A DNA stretch of 64,000 nucleotides from Acorus gramineus (GCA_030737835.1 JAUJYN010000015.1:3217685-3281684), one strand, 5' to 3'. Shown: positions 24,301 through 36,501, counted from the first letter of the stretch. A program made the numbers and translations. Notes: a model not told the origin generated them from the letters alone.

Positions 24301-27300
24301 ATTAGGGAAGCAGGGGGCGAGGGAACCGACCCACAACACATGGTGAAGGTGGTGCGGATGTGCGATGAGGTTGTGGGACAGGCAGCAAGAGGTAAGCACA
24401 GGGGTGAGGATGTGGCTGTTGTCAAGGGTGACACGGCGGTCGCTGCCTCTTCCATGTGTGTGGGGTCGTGGGTTTGCCGCGGCAGCGGCAACGGAGAAGG
24501 GGACGTGCGAGTATCATGGGTTCCTCTTCCTCTCTCTCTTTTTCTCTCAATCTTTCTTTTCCCCTTCTTCTCCATCTCCCCCGCAAAATTTATTTTTAGG
24601 GGTGGGATGGAAGGATGGAGGGGTGGAAAGGAAGCTCCCCATTTTTGCATCTTCCTCAAAACACTAGTTTTTTTTATTTTCTTTGCTTGTAGTGTATAAT
24701 GATGTGTACTCATAATTAGTCATTCTTAACACCTATTTGAGAGACTCAACAACATGAACTGATTTTGATTTTAAGCTTACAATCAAATCAGCCTCCTCAA
24801 CCAAAGTTCTAAGTGCGGCTGTGAGACTAGTAAAGTGCGGTTGCAAGACTAGTAAGTGCGGTTGCATGTACCAAATGCGGCCTATATGCTGAAAAAACAG
24901 CTTGTGCAGCACTGTAACCATGTGCGATGCACATGACCTCACATGGTGCAATGGTTCAAGTCAAGAATGAACCCTGTTCGAAAGGTATTTGAATGTCTAA
25001 AGGCTAGAACAAACCTCGTTCGAACCTTAGCATTGGATGAACCTTGTTTGAACGCGGTTCAAACGAAGCCCAGGATGAACCTTCTCTACCTATGAAACCC
25101 GTTCGAACAAGGTTTGAACACCTGAAGGCAGGAATGAACCCCATTCGAACGAGTTCAAACGCCTAAAGGTTGTAACAATCCCCATTCGAATGGTGTTTGA
25201 ATGCCTCACCTGTAGGTGGATTTTGAATTTTTTTTAAAATAGTTGTTCGAAAGGGGGTTTGAAAAATCTCTTGCACACAATGTGCGGCAGCAGTACCTTC
25301 TACGAATCTAACTTCATTTGTGGTTTACACATTCATTTTAAACTACGTCCTCAAATTTTTAGTAAATGATCCATTTCTCTTAGAAATGTGGTTTCTATTG
25401 TGATATAGTAAGATGTAAAACAATATCATCTACAAAAAATAAATAAGTAAAAAAATAAGACTTATTTTTGGGTTGGGGGAGGGCGGGGGACTATTCAAAA
25501 AGAATAAACAGAAAAAAGGAAAGAACATTTATTGGTGAGGGGTAATACTCTAGTGTAATTTGAATGCATCAAAACATTTAATTAATAAAAATGAATTAAT
25601 AGCGAACCAAGCTTTGATTAGTTGGTTAGCACCTCCCCTCTCCATGAAGGAGGTGAGGGTAACAAACCCTGGGGAGCATCCATTTTCAAAAAAAAGAAGA
25701 GGAAAGAATTAATAGAAAAGCAGCAATTAACAACAAGCTTTGTTTGCTGCAAAGTTGGTTTCATAAATTGCAAAATGAAAATGGACAGCTGCAGTAGGAA
25801 GCATTAAAAAATGGAAAAAGAACATGGGGTAGGAATAACTTACCAAGTGAGTGATGACTGTTCCTACTCTGTAGAAAAAGCAGGGTTACACCAACTTTTA
25901 CATCACGAGGAAGAATCGGACAACTCCAACTAGATCAATGATTACTGTTTTTGCTTCATGTATTCAGATAGCATGCAATTGAAAAACTATATTAAAGTTT
26001 AAGTGCAATAAAAGGATATTAGGAAGACTTCCAAGGGTTGATTACTTAGTCTCCAGACATACAATGTTCACACTAATAATTCTTAATCTTTAACATTTAA
26101 GGTGATAAAATGTTAAATCTTCACGGATCATATATGCAGCATCTCTTGATAAATTTCATTTGGGCACAATAATATATATTCATGATTATGAACTGATTTG
26201 TCTATAACACTATCATATTAAGGCAGGATGGACTTCATTTACTGTCTGTGGGAAGCTTCGCCGCTTAGTCAAAGTGCAAAAGGTGTTTTTTTGACTGATT
26301 TGTACCTTGTATTGGCCCTTTACCTGAATACTCATTCTATATTCCAATGCAGGTTGGGCATGCTGGTACCCTTGATCCTATGGCTACCGGGTTGTTGATT
26401 GTTTGTGTTGGTAAAGCCACTAAAATTGTGGATAGGTATGATTTAAATTATAATTACTACAAACATTTCCCTTTATTGCATTAAAATCTTCATGGCCTTG
26501 TATTGTGCATTGTTGGTGTTCTTCCTTTAAACATCATAGGTGAGGCTTTAGGTAACTTAATTGAAATTAGGATAATTGTTTTCATATGTTGGAGGAAGCA
26601 ATTAAGAAAATGAGATAATTATACATACATGAGAAAATATTATATTATTAGACAGAGGTAAAGAGATACTTTTTGAGCATCACATAAATTAAGCAGTGCT
26701 CTCGTTGGTTCACCATCCATGCATGGTGAGTTGACTAGAATATGAGTACATAGGCACTGTGCTCATGGAACTTGTGGGGTATAAGTTTTGGACCTTGTGG
26801 CAGGGTTATCCAGTTAGGCTTCTTGTTTTTTTTATACTGAGTATGTTGTTTAGATTCACTTGAGGTGTATTCTTACACATGTATGAATCAGTCTAGTAAG
26901 TAGGGTTATTTACCACTTCAAGGTCATGCTTCCAAACCATCGAAAGGTGGGCCCTTGATGTTGGCTCCAAGGCCAACCTAGTGCCACCTCATAATAAATT
27001 TATTGAATCACACTACTCCAAAGAGAAGAAGGTTCAAGAAGCCACTTCCCCATGAGAGCCTTGTTCATGCTCTGAAGATTTAGTGCCCCCATGCCGCCAT
27101 CTCCTTATCACACCAATCAATATTCCACTTGGTTAGGTGACCGACTTTCCCATTTCTTTGTTGTTGGCCCATATAAATCTTCTTCTGATAACCTCAGTCT
27201 TATTAAGAATGTTAATGGGAACCTTGAAAATGGAGAAGTAAAGAGGGAGGCTAGAGAGTACCATTTTCAAATAATGAGCCGACCACCCAAGCTCAACATC

Positions 27301-30300
27301 ATGCCTTTCCAACACTCAAGCCTTCTTTCAAATCTTTGAATGGAAGGAGCCCGCTCTCTTTTCCTTAAAGCACCCGTGTGGGGAGGAAGACCCAAATATT
27401 TAATAGGGAATGATCTAAGCAACCCATTCTTCTTGACGAAACCTCTTCCTCCGACATATGGATTCCAATCAGGTTGCTTTTGAAGAGTTTAGACTATTTC
27501 AAAACTTGATGATGAATTTGCACACCTGCAAGTTGCTTTCCTTCTCATCTCAAAAAAGGATTGTATCATCCACATATTGGATATTGGGTGATGTGCATAC
27601 CCTTCTCAGAAACTTCCAAACCACTATTTAAACTTAATATAAAATATATGTAAAAATATTCAAACATTGTTATAATACCATGTCATAGGCCTTCTTGGAA
27701 CAGCTGGTGTCACATGTCTGCGTCCTTTTACATTGCAAAAATCAGATGTGTAACTTGGGTTGGGCGAAACCCGAGCTTGCCTGGCCTTGCAAAAATCAGA
27801 TGTGTAACTTGGGTTGGGCGAAACCCGAGCTTGCCTGGCCTTGCCAACTTGAGTCTGGATTGGGTAAGTTCATGTATACTTTGGCTTGAGTTGCCCCAAG
27901 CATGGAAAGCTTAACCTGGGAATGAGGGCTCGTTTGAATTTGGACTGGCCCCTTAGGTAACTCGATCCAACCTGAAAAGCCCATATCTTATCTATTATAT
28001 TACTAGCATTCCTGGTATTGGTGTGAGCCAAAAGTATGCTGTGGCATCATTTAACTTTGTATCAACCATGATTAATTTGTGAGACAAAATTGCAATTAAA
28101 ACCCTCTTATAAATTTTATAATTACAATATGCACCTATGACTATTTTAAACCATGTTAATTACAATTAACCGCTATAAAATAAACTCCCTCCATTGCACA
28201 TTGACTGGTCTTATAATAAAAACAAAAAAAAATCTAAAACGCTGATGGAACACTTGCTCAATGGGAATTTTCCCATGTTACTCCCCAATCCTACAATGCT
28301 AGACATATGCTATTGACATGTAACGCAGAAGAAGCAAGAAAATTATGTGCCTTGGATTTCATGATGGACAAACATTTTGGAACTGGAAAAAATGGGAAAG
28401 AACATTCCTATTTTGATGGATGTTTTATCTTAGAAAATTCAATCAAATTATATATAATTCAGATTTAGATTGTCCAATTATGTCTTCTACGATTATGATG
28501 TGTGGTGTATCTAATCCTTAATAAAATAAGATGTTGTTTACCATGCAAATTAACATCAAGGTCATTATCATCATCATATCCTATGCAGCTATGCTCTAAA
28601 TGGGATCTCAGTTTACCCACTACTTATTTCCAAGATTTTCACCTCTTTTTTGTCTTCTATTTTCATTTTTCAAATGTTCATCTTCATTTGCATGAAATAG
28701 TCTAAAAAATGAAGCATACAGTAGGAGTATTGAAGAAATATTGTTCATGTATGATGATCACAGATACCAAGGCATGGTTAAGGGTTATACGGGAACTTTT
28801 CGATTAGGTGAAGCCACATCAACTTGGGATGCTGATTCACCGGTTAGTCGCTTATATTACTATGAAAACAATATGTTCAAGGCTTCAAGTATGATGCATC
28901 TTATTGACCAAAAAAAAAAAGTATGATGCATCTTTGTATCATCCTTTTTTTCATATCTATTATGTTATGTGTGATAGTAGCTATTGGTGTTCAAAACACT
29001 TAAATAAATATCCGTTCGGAGACCAGTTCAAAGCACTTTAGAGTAAATATCCAATCTTCATGTATTATATTTAGATCCCTTGTCCATGATTGAATTAGGG
29101 TTACTGCATAATATGCATCTGCATATTCGATCAGGGTCATTCAGACATATTTAAATAAGATCAGATCTGGGAATACTGAAAATTCACGTAAGTGACAATT
29201 TTTGCCTGTTCCTGCCACAGGCAGACACATTGAGGCCATTTTCACAGTGCAAAACAACTGAACCATGCTGCACTGTTTTTAAATATTCAATTTTGTGGAA
29301 CAGTAATGGGAAGAACCTTGTTTAGTTCTCTACTTCTATAGAACAGTTCGAAAATTAAAGACTGGAATTTTGGGAAATGAAAGCAAGAATCAGAAGAAAG
29401 GGGCAATACATGATTGAGACGGATTGGAAATCCAGTAATAAATTCTTTCTCACTCAGCAAGTAATAAATCTAGTAATATATCCTTCTGTATTTGGGCATT
29501 CTCTTCACTCTTAATAAATTGGGGTAGGGTGCCTACTGTTTCTTCTGGAAAAAAAAAATGCCTCACTCAGCAAGTGAAAAATGAAATAGCAATGACAGAT
29601 ACAGGAGAAGCAGTTCCTTTCAGCAGAATGTATTTAAATATGGGGAGCAGCTTCTGATGACTGATTAATTTTTGTTATATCAAATGTGTCATTTTCTTGG
29701 CAAAGACTTCATAAACTTAAGTCCACGAACTGTGCCAGATTGTGCCAAACTGTGTTCACTTATAATTTTTTTTTCTTTCTTCTCTCTTCTCAGTCTGAAT
29801 CTTCCAGAACAAACAATTCTGCTGAAAAAAGTGATAAGTGCAATCATCGTTCTAAACTAAGTGATGCATGCAAATAGTCACTTTGACAATTATTTGATTA
29901 CTATAGGAGCAATCTTATTAATAAAAAAAGCCCCTGAACAAAAGGAGATGAAGGATAACAAAATAAAGATAAAAAAATCAGGCACCTCCCTCGAATTAAA
30001 TGTCTCGAGAGATGTGAACACACCAAGAGTTTCCCAAAATAGAAGATGGCATATCCACCCCTAAAATATGAATGACCCAACTTTAAAGGAGAGAAGTGGT
30101 CACCACCCAATTGTTCTAAATAACAATTTTTGTGTTGGAAGAGTATCATTACGGATGATCCATATGCTCCATCACACAGCATGGGGAACAAGCCATTGGA
30201 ACTTAGCGAGGTACTTTACTCTCTTTTCTTGCGTCTCTTCCGGAACCATTTCCACATGCCCTCTGGGTCACTCAATGAACATTGAAATCTAAGAATGAGC

Positions 30301-33300
30301 CACTTTTCTTGATACTTGATGAATGGTGAACAATTACCTGATACTTGATATGTATGTAGTTGATGATGCTGCTTTTTTATATTGTGGATGATAGCATCTA
30401 GAATTAAAATGCTTGGGCATCTGTATTTCTTCAATACAAGAATTATCATTGAAGCAGAAGTGATATATATGTATTTCTTATCGAAGTAAAATATCTCATC
30501 ACACTTGAATTGTAAAAGTTAAATTATAAGACCTCATAGACTCTTTTTTTCCACTTGTCAATGCTTTTACATATGGTAAATTAATCATCTTCTGCCAGGA
30601 GTTGAATATTAAATCTTTCCATCTAATAGACATGGCTGTGGAGCAGGTAATTCAACGAGAGCCTTGGGAGCACATCAAAGATGATGATATTAAAAAGGTT
30701 GTTGCATCTTTCTGTGGAGATATATGGCAAGTGCCTCCCATGTTCTCTGCAATTAAAGTAAGTAACAACATTGATAACTGACTATTTTAGTGGTTCTTTT
30801 TTGTTTTCCAAGTTGTATATCTATATACTGGCCAGTGCCAGGACGAGCTTTATATCTCCTGATACTTAACCTTGGCCAGAGTTCCCATCTTGACCCTGAG
30901 CACATATCTGTTAAGGCTCTGAGTTAAAACCATGGACATTAAGATAATTGGCTCGAATATTAAGATTATTACATGTACTCGATCCAAACATTGCCCAGCC
31001 TCCTGGGGGTTTGTATACACTGCTGGACAACACTTGGGGAGATTCTTGGGGTCATCTCTAGCATTTTTCTCATATTAATTTTTATCAAGGGCTAATTTGG
31101 ACGGGCCATTCTTTCAAAGAATAATCTGGATTGCAAAATCAATAGCAGTTTTGAACAAAATGGATCTATCATACATCAGAATTCTCTTGCGAAAGAAGAA
31201 AAGGATTAATTACTTTTGTATATCTGGAGGGGTTGATGGAAATAGGATTCCAAATTGATGTTTTGTGAAACTAATCTTAAAGTAATAATTCTATCTTTTG
31301 TAAACCAGCTGGCGTCAATCTGGGTGTCTTTGGCTCAGCATGAATACCTGTTCCTCCTTTTCTTTTAATCTGGTTGAATTTTATTTTTTCCTTTGCTTCT
31401 AGTTCCCCTGCATTAAAGTTGAGAGCTAGTCATAAAATAATCTCAAATTATTGTTGGATCATAGTTTGATCCGTAAGATTGATCCCCCAGATGGGTTAAG
31501 GCTTGTTGGTTTAGTTCTAATGAACATATCATCCAATTGATCAGGTAGGAGGTGAAAGGATGTATGACAAAGCAAGGAGAGGAGAAAAAGTTGAGCTTTC
31601 ACCAAGACGTGTAACAATTTTCAAGTTTGATATTGAAAGAAGTTTGAATGACAGGTATGCATAAGATTGATTGTGCATGTTTCAAGATTTTATAATGGTA
31701 CTCAATGCATGAAGATCACTGATTTCCACATCTAAATGCATGGCATTTCTATCATACAATAGATTCCTTGACTTCTATAAATCTAGAGATGGCTTCCCAC
31801 ATGTTTTCAGTATAAGGCTTAGCTCTTTATAAAATTATTTCATTTTGAGGGAGCCAAAACTGAATGAAACAAAATTTGGGAGACCATAGCTCTTTGCTTC
31901 TGTCTCGCTTCTTCAATCTTCTGCCTGTTACCCAAAGCTGTTCTAAGCTAGTGAGTCTACTTAGCTTTCAAACTTTGTAATTCTACTTCATTAATGAAAT
32001 CGGGTAGCAAAATCTACCTTTTTTTCCCAAAAAAAAAACACACACACACATACACACACAGCTTTCAACAAAATAAAGCTAGCGATTAGTGCAGTACCTC
32101 TTAATCATTGATTTTCATTATTCAGTTTGAAAACTTTCTTTTGTAAACTGTTCATTGGCACACTGCTTAGTGAACACCATATCTTCGTATCTATGTGGAA
32201 CTACTCTAGGAATTCCGAGCAACTTTAGATTGAATACTTCCAGCTAGCTGACATAATTATGCATTTTATGTCGTTCTATTTCTTTTCAAGTCCTAATAGA
32301 AGCATAACACGTAAAACAGTTGTCAGAAAGTAGAATGGCATGTGCAACCTGTCATGGATCCCTTTGTTCTACTGATAAAATGTGTCTTTTTAGATGTTGA
32401 ACTACCAGAATATCAGTATTTTATTCAATCTATGTCCACAATGAAGATTCTTGAGATATATATCATATAGTTTACAAGCTTGACATAAAAACATTGATTT
32501 TAAATTTATATTCACTTAACAGAATATCAAATGCAATCTGTTTAATAACAAATTCAACATAACTATGTTTTATCATGTAACCTTTTCTCTGTGTCATCAG
32601 ATTGTTGATTGTTAATTATTATGACTTCTCAATTACTGCAGACAAAATTTGATTTTCCGGGTCATTTGCTCAAAAGGGACATATATTAGATCCCTTTGTG
32701 CGGATTTTGGGAAGGCTCTTGGCAGGTAAGTTCTTAAGAATAATGGTTTCATTTGGTTCTTGAGTAATTGTAGTGAAAATTTATAAAAATGTGATATTGC
32801 TCCTTCATGGTATATAATTATATCTTATGCCACCCACAACAATTATTTACTATTTTGATACTTATGGTGACACATGTTGCTAATTTGTATTGTGTTTTGA
32901 TGTAGTCATATTATATTCAGTGAATTAGATATCTGGACTCAAAACTTTAAAGTTATCTTTCCTTCACAAGAAACACAAGTTTCAGGTATTTTGGACTTTT
33001 TAAGGAATCTTGAAGTCTAGATATAGATAGTCTTAAATATAATAAATAAGACAATTGAAATATCATACTCAGAAGTAAGAAGGATTAGGTTTGATAAAAA
33101 ACCAATATACAAGGTTACAAGGTTTTTTCAACAATAAGCCCCCTATTTGGATAGCGATATAAGCTATTCCGAGATATATTATTATTTCAATATAGTTAAT
33201 TATACTAGAGGAATAAGCCATCTTATGTTTGGTTGTGATTTAGTTAGGAAAATGTTGGACTCAAGTCCATTTTTATAGTCCAAAACATAGATCACACATG

Positions 33301-35453
33301 CTTTTATTTTTTATAAAAATAGTAAACATCATTTAATGAGGTATATAGTGTAAATCGCTCCATTTCGAGTTGAATGAATCCATTTTTAGTAAGTTTAAGA
33401 AAAAATTAACGAGATATATACATCGTCTAATGATCTATATGCTTCATTGAATTTCTAATGAGGCATGTAAGACTGCATTTTGAACTGTAAAAAAAATTGA
33501 GTCTAGCAGCGCCCTTTTAGTTATTTATGTTGGAAAATGTAATAATGAAGTTTTTGTTGTTTGATTAACTATGGATAAGTTATAGATAAAATGTGAATAA
33601 TTATGTGGATATGGATTTATAAAAAGTGAAAATGATTTGACATGTGAACCTCTTTTAATTTATAAGAGGTGACGACATGTAATTTGACATATGGGTCATT
33701 TTTATACTAGTGAAATAGATTAGTGGAATAACATAATTTCATGGGGGATCTGGAATATTAATACCAATTTTTTCCCACTATTCTAGCATAGCTATATAGA
33801 CCTATTCTTTGCAAGTAAATAGGTTTTTTTTGGCTTATTCAACTTTGTTCCATCCTATTCCAAATCTATTCTTCTTCCAAACATGGGTTGAAAGTTTGAA
33901 AGATACAAGGAGACATAGTGAGGTGGCGACATGCGGACCCCTTTTAATTTATAAGAGGTGATGACATGTAATTTGACATATGGGTCATTCTTATACTAGT
34001 GAAATAGATTAGTGGAATAACATAATTTCATGGGGGATCTGGAATATTAATACCAATTTTTTCCCACTATTCTAGCATAGCTATATAGACCTATTCTTTG
34101 CAAGTAAATAGGTTTTTTTTGGCTTATTCAACTTTGTTCCATCCTATTCCAAATCTATTCTTCTTCCAAACATGGGTTGAAAGTTTGAAAGATACAAGGA
34201 GACATAGTGAGGTGGAAATCGTGAGTATAATACTATAACGTGGTGGATATGACATTCGATGTGATTTTATTGACACAAGCTTCATTTAGCATACCTCAAA
34301 TTGTTATGAAAGCAACATTTTCTTATTTGCAATCAGTGGCAAAGAATATTGTCCAAGACCCAACTGGCAGTTTTTTTTTTATATATATATCAGCATCAAG
34401 GGGGAAAAAATACTGCTGCTGTTTTCTTTGGATGCTCCAATCTCCATGTTTCAATTCTAAACTGTTTTCCTTTTTATTGCAATAGTACCTTATATGTTTT
34501 TTTTTCCAAGGAAGAAGACTTCTAGTTCCTAAATTGTGTTCTTTTTTTTTCCGCAGTTGTGCTCATTTGACAGCCCTTCGAAGAGATTTAATTGGTAATA
34601 TTCCATTTTCATTGATATAGATTCCAGGTTATTAGTTTGTCTCGTTCTCTTTGTTATTATATTAGGGAGAGAATACTGCGTGCAGCCCCTCATGTGATTC
34701 CCACATGCTTTGATAGTTTTTGGGAAGTGTATACTTCATGTAATGGAGCATGTACCTTCATAAAAATGAAATACATCGTGTATATTCCCTTACATTTAAA
34801 AAAAAAACAAAAAAAAAAAACAAAAAAAAAATAGTAATGTGCTTCATGTAACGCAACACATACTTCTTTAGCAAAATGAGGCTGCACGCAAGTTTACACA
34901 TAAGGATTGCATGAAATTGCACTCTTCACTTTGTTTGTCAAAATTGTCCTTATCCATTTGATAAAAGCATCTTGATCAACCTCCTCTTAACTTCATGAAT
35001 CTTTTATATACATTTTGGGCGAGTTAGATACATATCTTTCTTATTCTTGTATCTTTTATTATTGCATCTGACTTTCAATTAACATTGGATAACTTTTTCT
35101 TTCTTGATTCATTAGTTATGCTCAATATGTTGATTGATGATTTGTTAGATACTCCTTCAAATGGAACTCTGCTCATTTTTCTTCCTAAGAGAAAACTGAA
35201 TCTAATCCCTTATGTTGAATAAAAAGCAGAAGCAAAAATCTCATTTTCAATCTTCTTCCTTTGCTTCATTGGTTGTTCCAGATTTTATTCCAGGTGTAAA
35301 GAACTTATTTAGGATTTAGATGGTGTTGATTCGACATGGAATCGATTGCAGGCTGACTATTGAACTTCCATATCTCTCTCAGGTGAATATTCAGTGGATG
35401 ATGCATGGGATTTTCAAGAACTGCAAGAGCAGATCACAAAGGAGTTCCTCTAG
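21312..35453 (+). CDS. truB-like: TruB-type tRNA pseudouridine synthase, 9 exons, likely organelle-targeted
   Basis: Exons: 21312-22038, 26227-26282, 26353-26435, 28764-28842, 30647-30757, 31545-31654, 32642-32725, 34557-34594, 35383-35453. All introns are GT-AG, the phases join, and the product is 452 aa. TruB enzymes isomerise U55 of tRNA to pseudouridine. Motifs in order: LVDKPKGWTS (from about 237), [12 protein letters not shown] with catalytic Asp269, [17 protein letters not shown] (295-311), [10 protein letters not shown] (343-352) and [15 protein letters not shown] (398-412). Residues 1-225 are a variable extension; its start ([14 protein letters not shown], then RLLSS) is basic, Thr/Ser-rich and free of acids, which suggests mitochondrial or plastid import. 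No C-terminal PUA domain follows. Exon 1 is GC-rich and the others AT-rich. Intron 1 (4188 bp) and introns 3, 4 and 7 are large and, except intron 4, hold transposon debris. The family is the plant TruB-like group; the exact target RNA is inferred. Confidence 0.95.
22290..22520. repeat. TRIM-like repeat in TruB intron 1
   Basis: Contains 'tagtcccacatcac', then 'gtgtgagaggatag', a TATA-like 'cttatatagg' and 'acaaggcggacaatatc'. This set of phrases recurs in plant genomes as the end of short LTR (TRIM-like) elements. The spacing of TCCCACATC to TATA (about 25 bp) also mimics a plant snRNA promoter, but no snRNA follows. Borders are unknown. Confidence 0.4.
22646..23219. mobile_element. hAT-type non-autonomous transposon with CGGACACG repeats
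   Basis: Perfect 8-bp target duplication GTTTTAAC at 22638-22645 and 23220-23227, as expected for hAT. The ends CTATGAAGCATGGACAC and (reverse) CTACAAAGCACGGACAC are inverted repeats. Many 'GGACACGG' or 'CCGTGTCC' units crowd both ends around a 574-bp body with an AT-rich centre. Apparent frames in the repeats are not genes. It lies in intron 1 of the TruB gene. Confidence 0.85.
23791..24659. mobile_element. Long-TIR DNA element in TruB intron 1
   Basis: The two ends, compared in opposite orientation, share 'tttccacccctcc', 'ccatctcaccc' or 'ccatcccaccc', and 'aaggggaaaag' followed by purine-rich 'agaggaagaga', an imperfect inverted repeat of roughly 100 bp. The centre is GC-rich and lacks stops in several frames on both strands, but no protein family is recognised. 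No target duplication was found. It could be a non-autonomous Mutator-type element, possibly carrying captured sequence. Confidence 0.55.
24955..25230. repeat. Array of degenerate repeats with a TTCGAA core
   Basis: Several diverged units of about 50-60 bp, each with 'gaatgaacc', a palindromic GTTCGAAC-like core, a second 'GGTTTGAAC' core and 'gcctaaagg'. It lies in TruB intron 1. Confidence 0.7.
25600..25700 (+). repeat. Possible degraded SINE
   Basis: 'agttggttagcacctccc' resembles a tRNA-like box A head, and 'ggtaacaaaccc' about 38 bp on resembles a box B. An A-rich run follows. This is weak evidence: one copy only, with no target duplication shown. Confidence 0.3.
26930..27640 (-). pseudogene. 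LINE reverse-transcriptase fragment in TruB intron 3
   Basis: Read on the minus strand, shifting frames give the RT catalytic box YVDDTILF (27562-27576 encodes YVDDT), then '[12 protein letters not shown]', '[15 protein letters not shown]' and '[16 protein letters not shown]', then '[16 protein letters not shown]'. This is the standard order of the C-terminal half of a plant L1 RT. Stops and frameshifts are present. It is a different, more truncated copy than that at 18590, and antisense to the host gene. Confidence 0.8.
27733..27840. repeat. Perfect 54-bp tandem duplication
   Basis: Units 27733-27786 and 27787-27840 are identical by eye, beginning TTGCAAAAATCAGATG. The identity points to a recent event in intron 3. 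Confidence 0.9.
33240..33520. mobile_element. MITE, family E, in TruB intron 7
   Basis: Starts 'aaaatgttggactcaag' and ends 'aaattgagtctagcagcgccc'; the ends form an imperfect inverted repeat (TTGGACTCAA against CTAGACTCAA). The interior aligns with the copy at 6262-6545 ('tttcgagttgaatgaa', 'tttttagtaag', 'aacgagatatata'). Confidence 0.6.
33639..34216. repeat. 289-bp near-identical tandem duplication
   Basis: Unit 1 is 33639-33927 and unit 2 is 33928-34216, differing at only a few positions (for example 'gtgacgacatg' against 'gtgatgacatg'). The unit carries 'ttccaaacatggg', which mirrors 'ccctatttggata' at 33141-33153, so the duplication may include the right half of an older MITE. Confidence 0.9.
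34655..34905. repeat. MITE remnant in TruB intron 8, probably family E
   Basis: 'gagaatactgcgtgcagcccc' and the reverse 'ttgcgtgcagcct' at about 34871-34883 frame DNA with 'gtatacttcatgtaatg' and 'cttcatgtaacgcaac' motifs. The centre is an A-rich run. Confidence 0.45.
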
Positions 35454-35658
35454 ATGTCCCCCAATTTTTTTTTTGACTTGTGGGATTTCATGAGGTTTGT
35501 TTGCTTTTTAACAGAATTCAGTTGGAATTGTGGTGTTTAATGTTAGCTAGCTATTTTGATCACATATTTAATTTATATTTCAGAATTGTTTTTCACCCTC
35601 GAGAATTATGTCTTGCAACTGACAATTGGTTCTAATTTTTAAATTTTATTATTATTTT

Positions 35659-36145
35659 GGGTTAAAGACATCTGTATCCCTGCAAACATGAGTAATCCTA
35701 TATAAGTCATTGTAAAAGTTAGGGTAGATACATGAGTCCCTGAAAACTCATAAAAATCTAATTATCATCCTTGGGTTAAAATTTCATTTAAATTTGATAG
35801 AATATTTTATCACTGTGTAATTGTGTAAATATTATAGTCTCTATAAATAATCATAAAAATAAATTAGTCACTGTAAATATCAAATTATCATTATAAAACT
35901 TTTTGTGTTTCTTCGTTTCTATTGAGGTATTGATTGAAAATGGTTAAAAATTTGAGGATAATTTAATCATTTTATGGTTATAGATTAAAGTGAAGTGGGG
36001 TATGTTAGGTTTGGATTAATTTTTGTTGAAATCAGGGATGTATATGGGTTTTTGTGAGTTTTTAAGGGTTTATACGTCTGTTCTAACTTTGATAAGGACT
36101 TATATGGGATTATTCATGTTTATGAGGACTTGGATGTCTTTAACC
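35659..36145. mobile_element. Mutator-type MITE just downstream of the TruB gene
   Basis: The ends GGGTTAAAGACATC and, in reverse, GGTTAAAGACATCC start an inverted repeat of about 100 bp (shared 'aaacatgagtaatcc', 'atataagtc', 'aaaagttag'). It is flanked by TTATTATTTT at 35649-35658 and 36146-36155, a 9-10 bp target duplication typical of Mutator elements, though in AT-rich sequence. It starts about 205 bp after the TruB stop and may overlap its 3' UTR. Confidence 0.7.
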
Positions 36146-36501
36146 TTATTATTTTTGGGTTATTATTTCCACCCTGTTAAGCAGCAATCCACCCCGTTAA
36201 AAAAAATTCATGTTTTTGGTGGGGGTGGAGAACCAAGGCAAAGAGATTTTGCCTAAAGCCCTTGCCCAAAGAGGGCCCATAAGAATCATGTAATCAACGG
36301 AGGAGTAAAGCAAAATGGATGGTGAGATGTGTTAATTTTTTTAATTTAAGAGTTAATTTGTCTCTTGATTATTAAATCAAGTCTAAAATTTCTCCTTTCC
36401 TCAAATATTTTTAAGTACAATGATAATGTCTCCCTCTTTAACTATTTCAATTTCAAGACCATCTCTCTCAAAAATCTCTCTCATCGTATCCCTCATCCTC
36501 A

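Noticed and set aside
24057..24713. 218-codon minus-strand frame, rich in Pro, His, Ser and Thr
   Set aside because: It covers most of a long-TIR element in TruB intron 1, overlaps open frames on the other strand and has no recognised domain.
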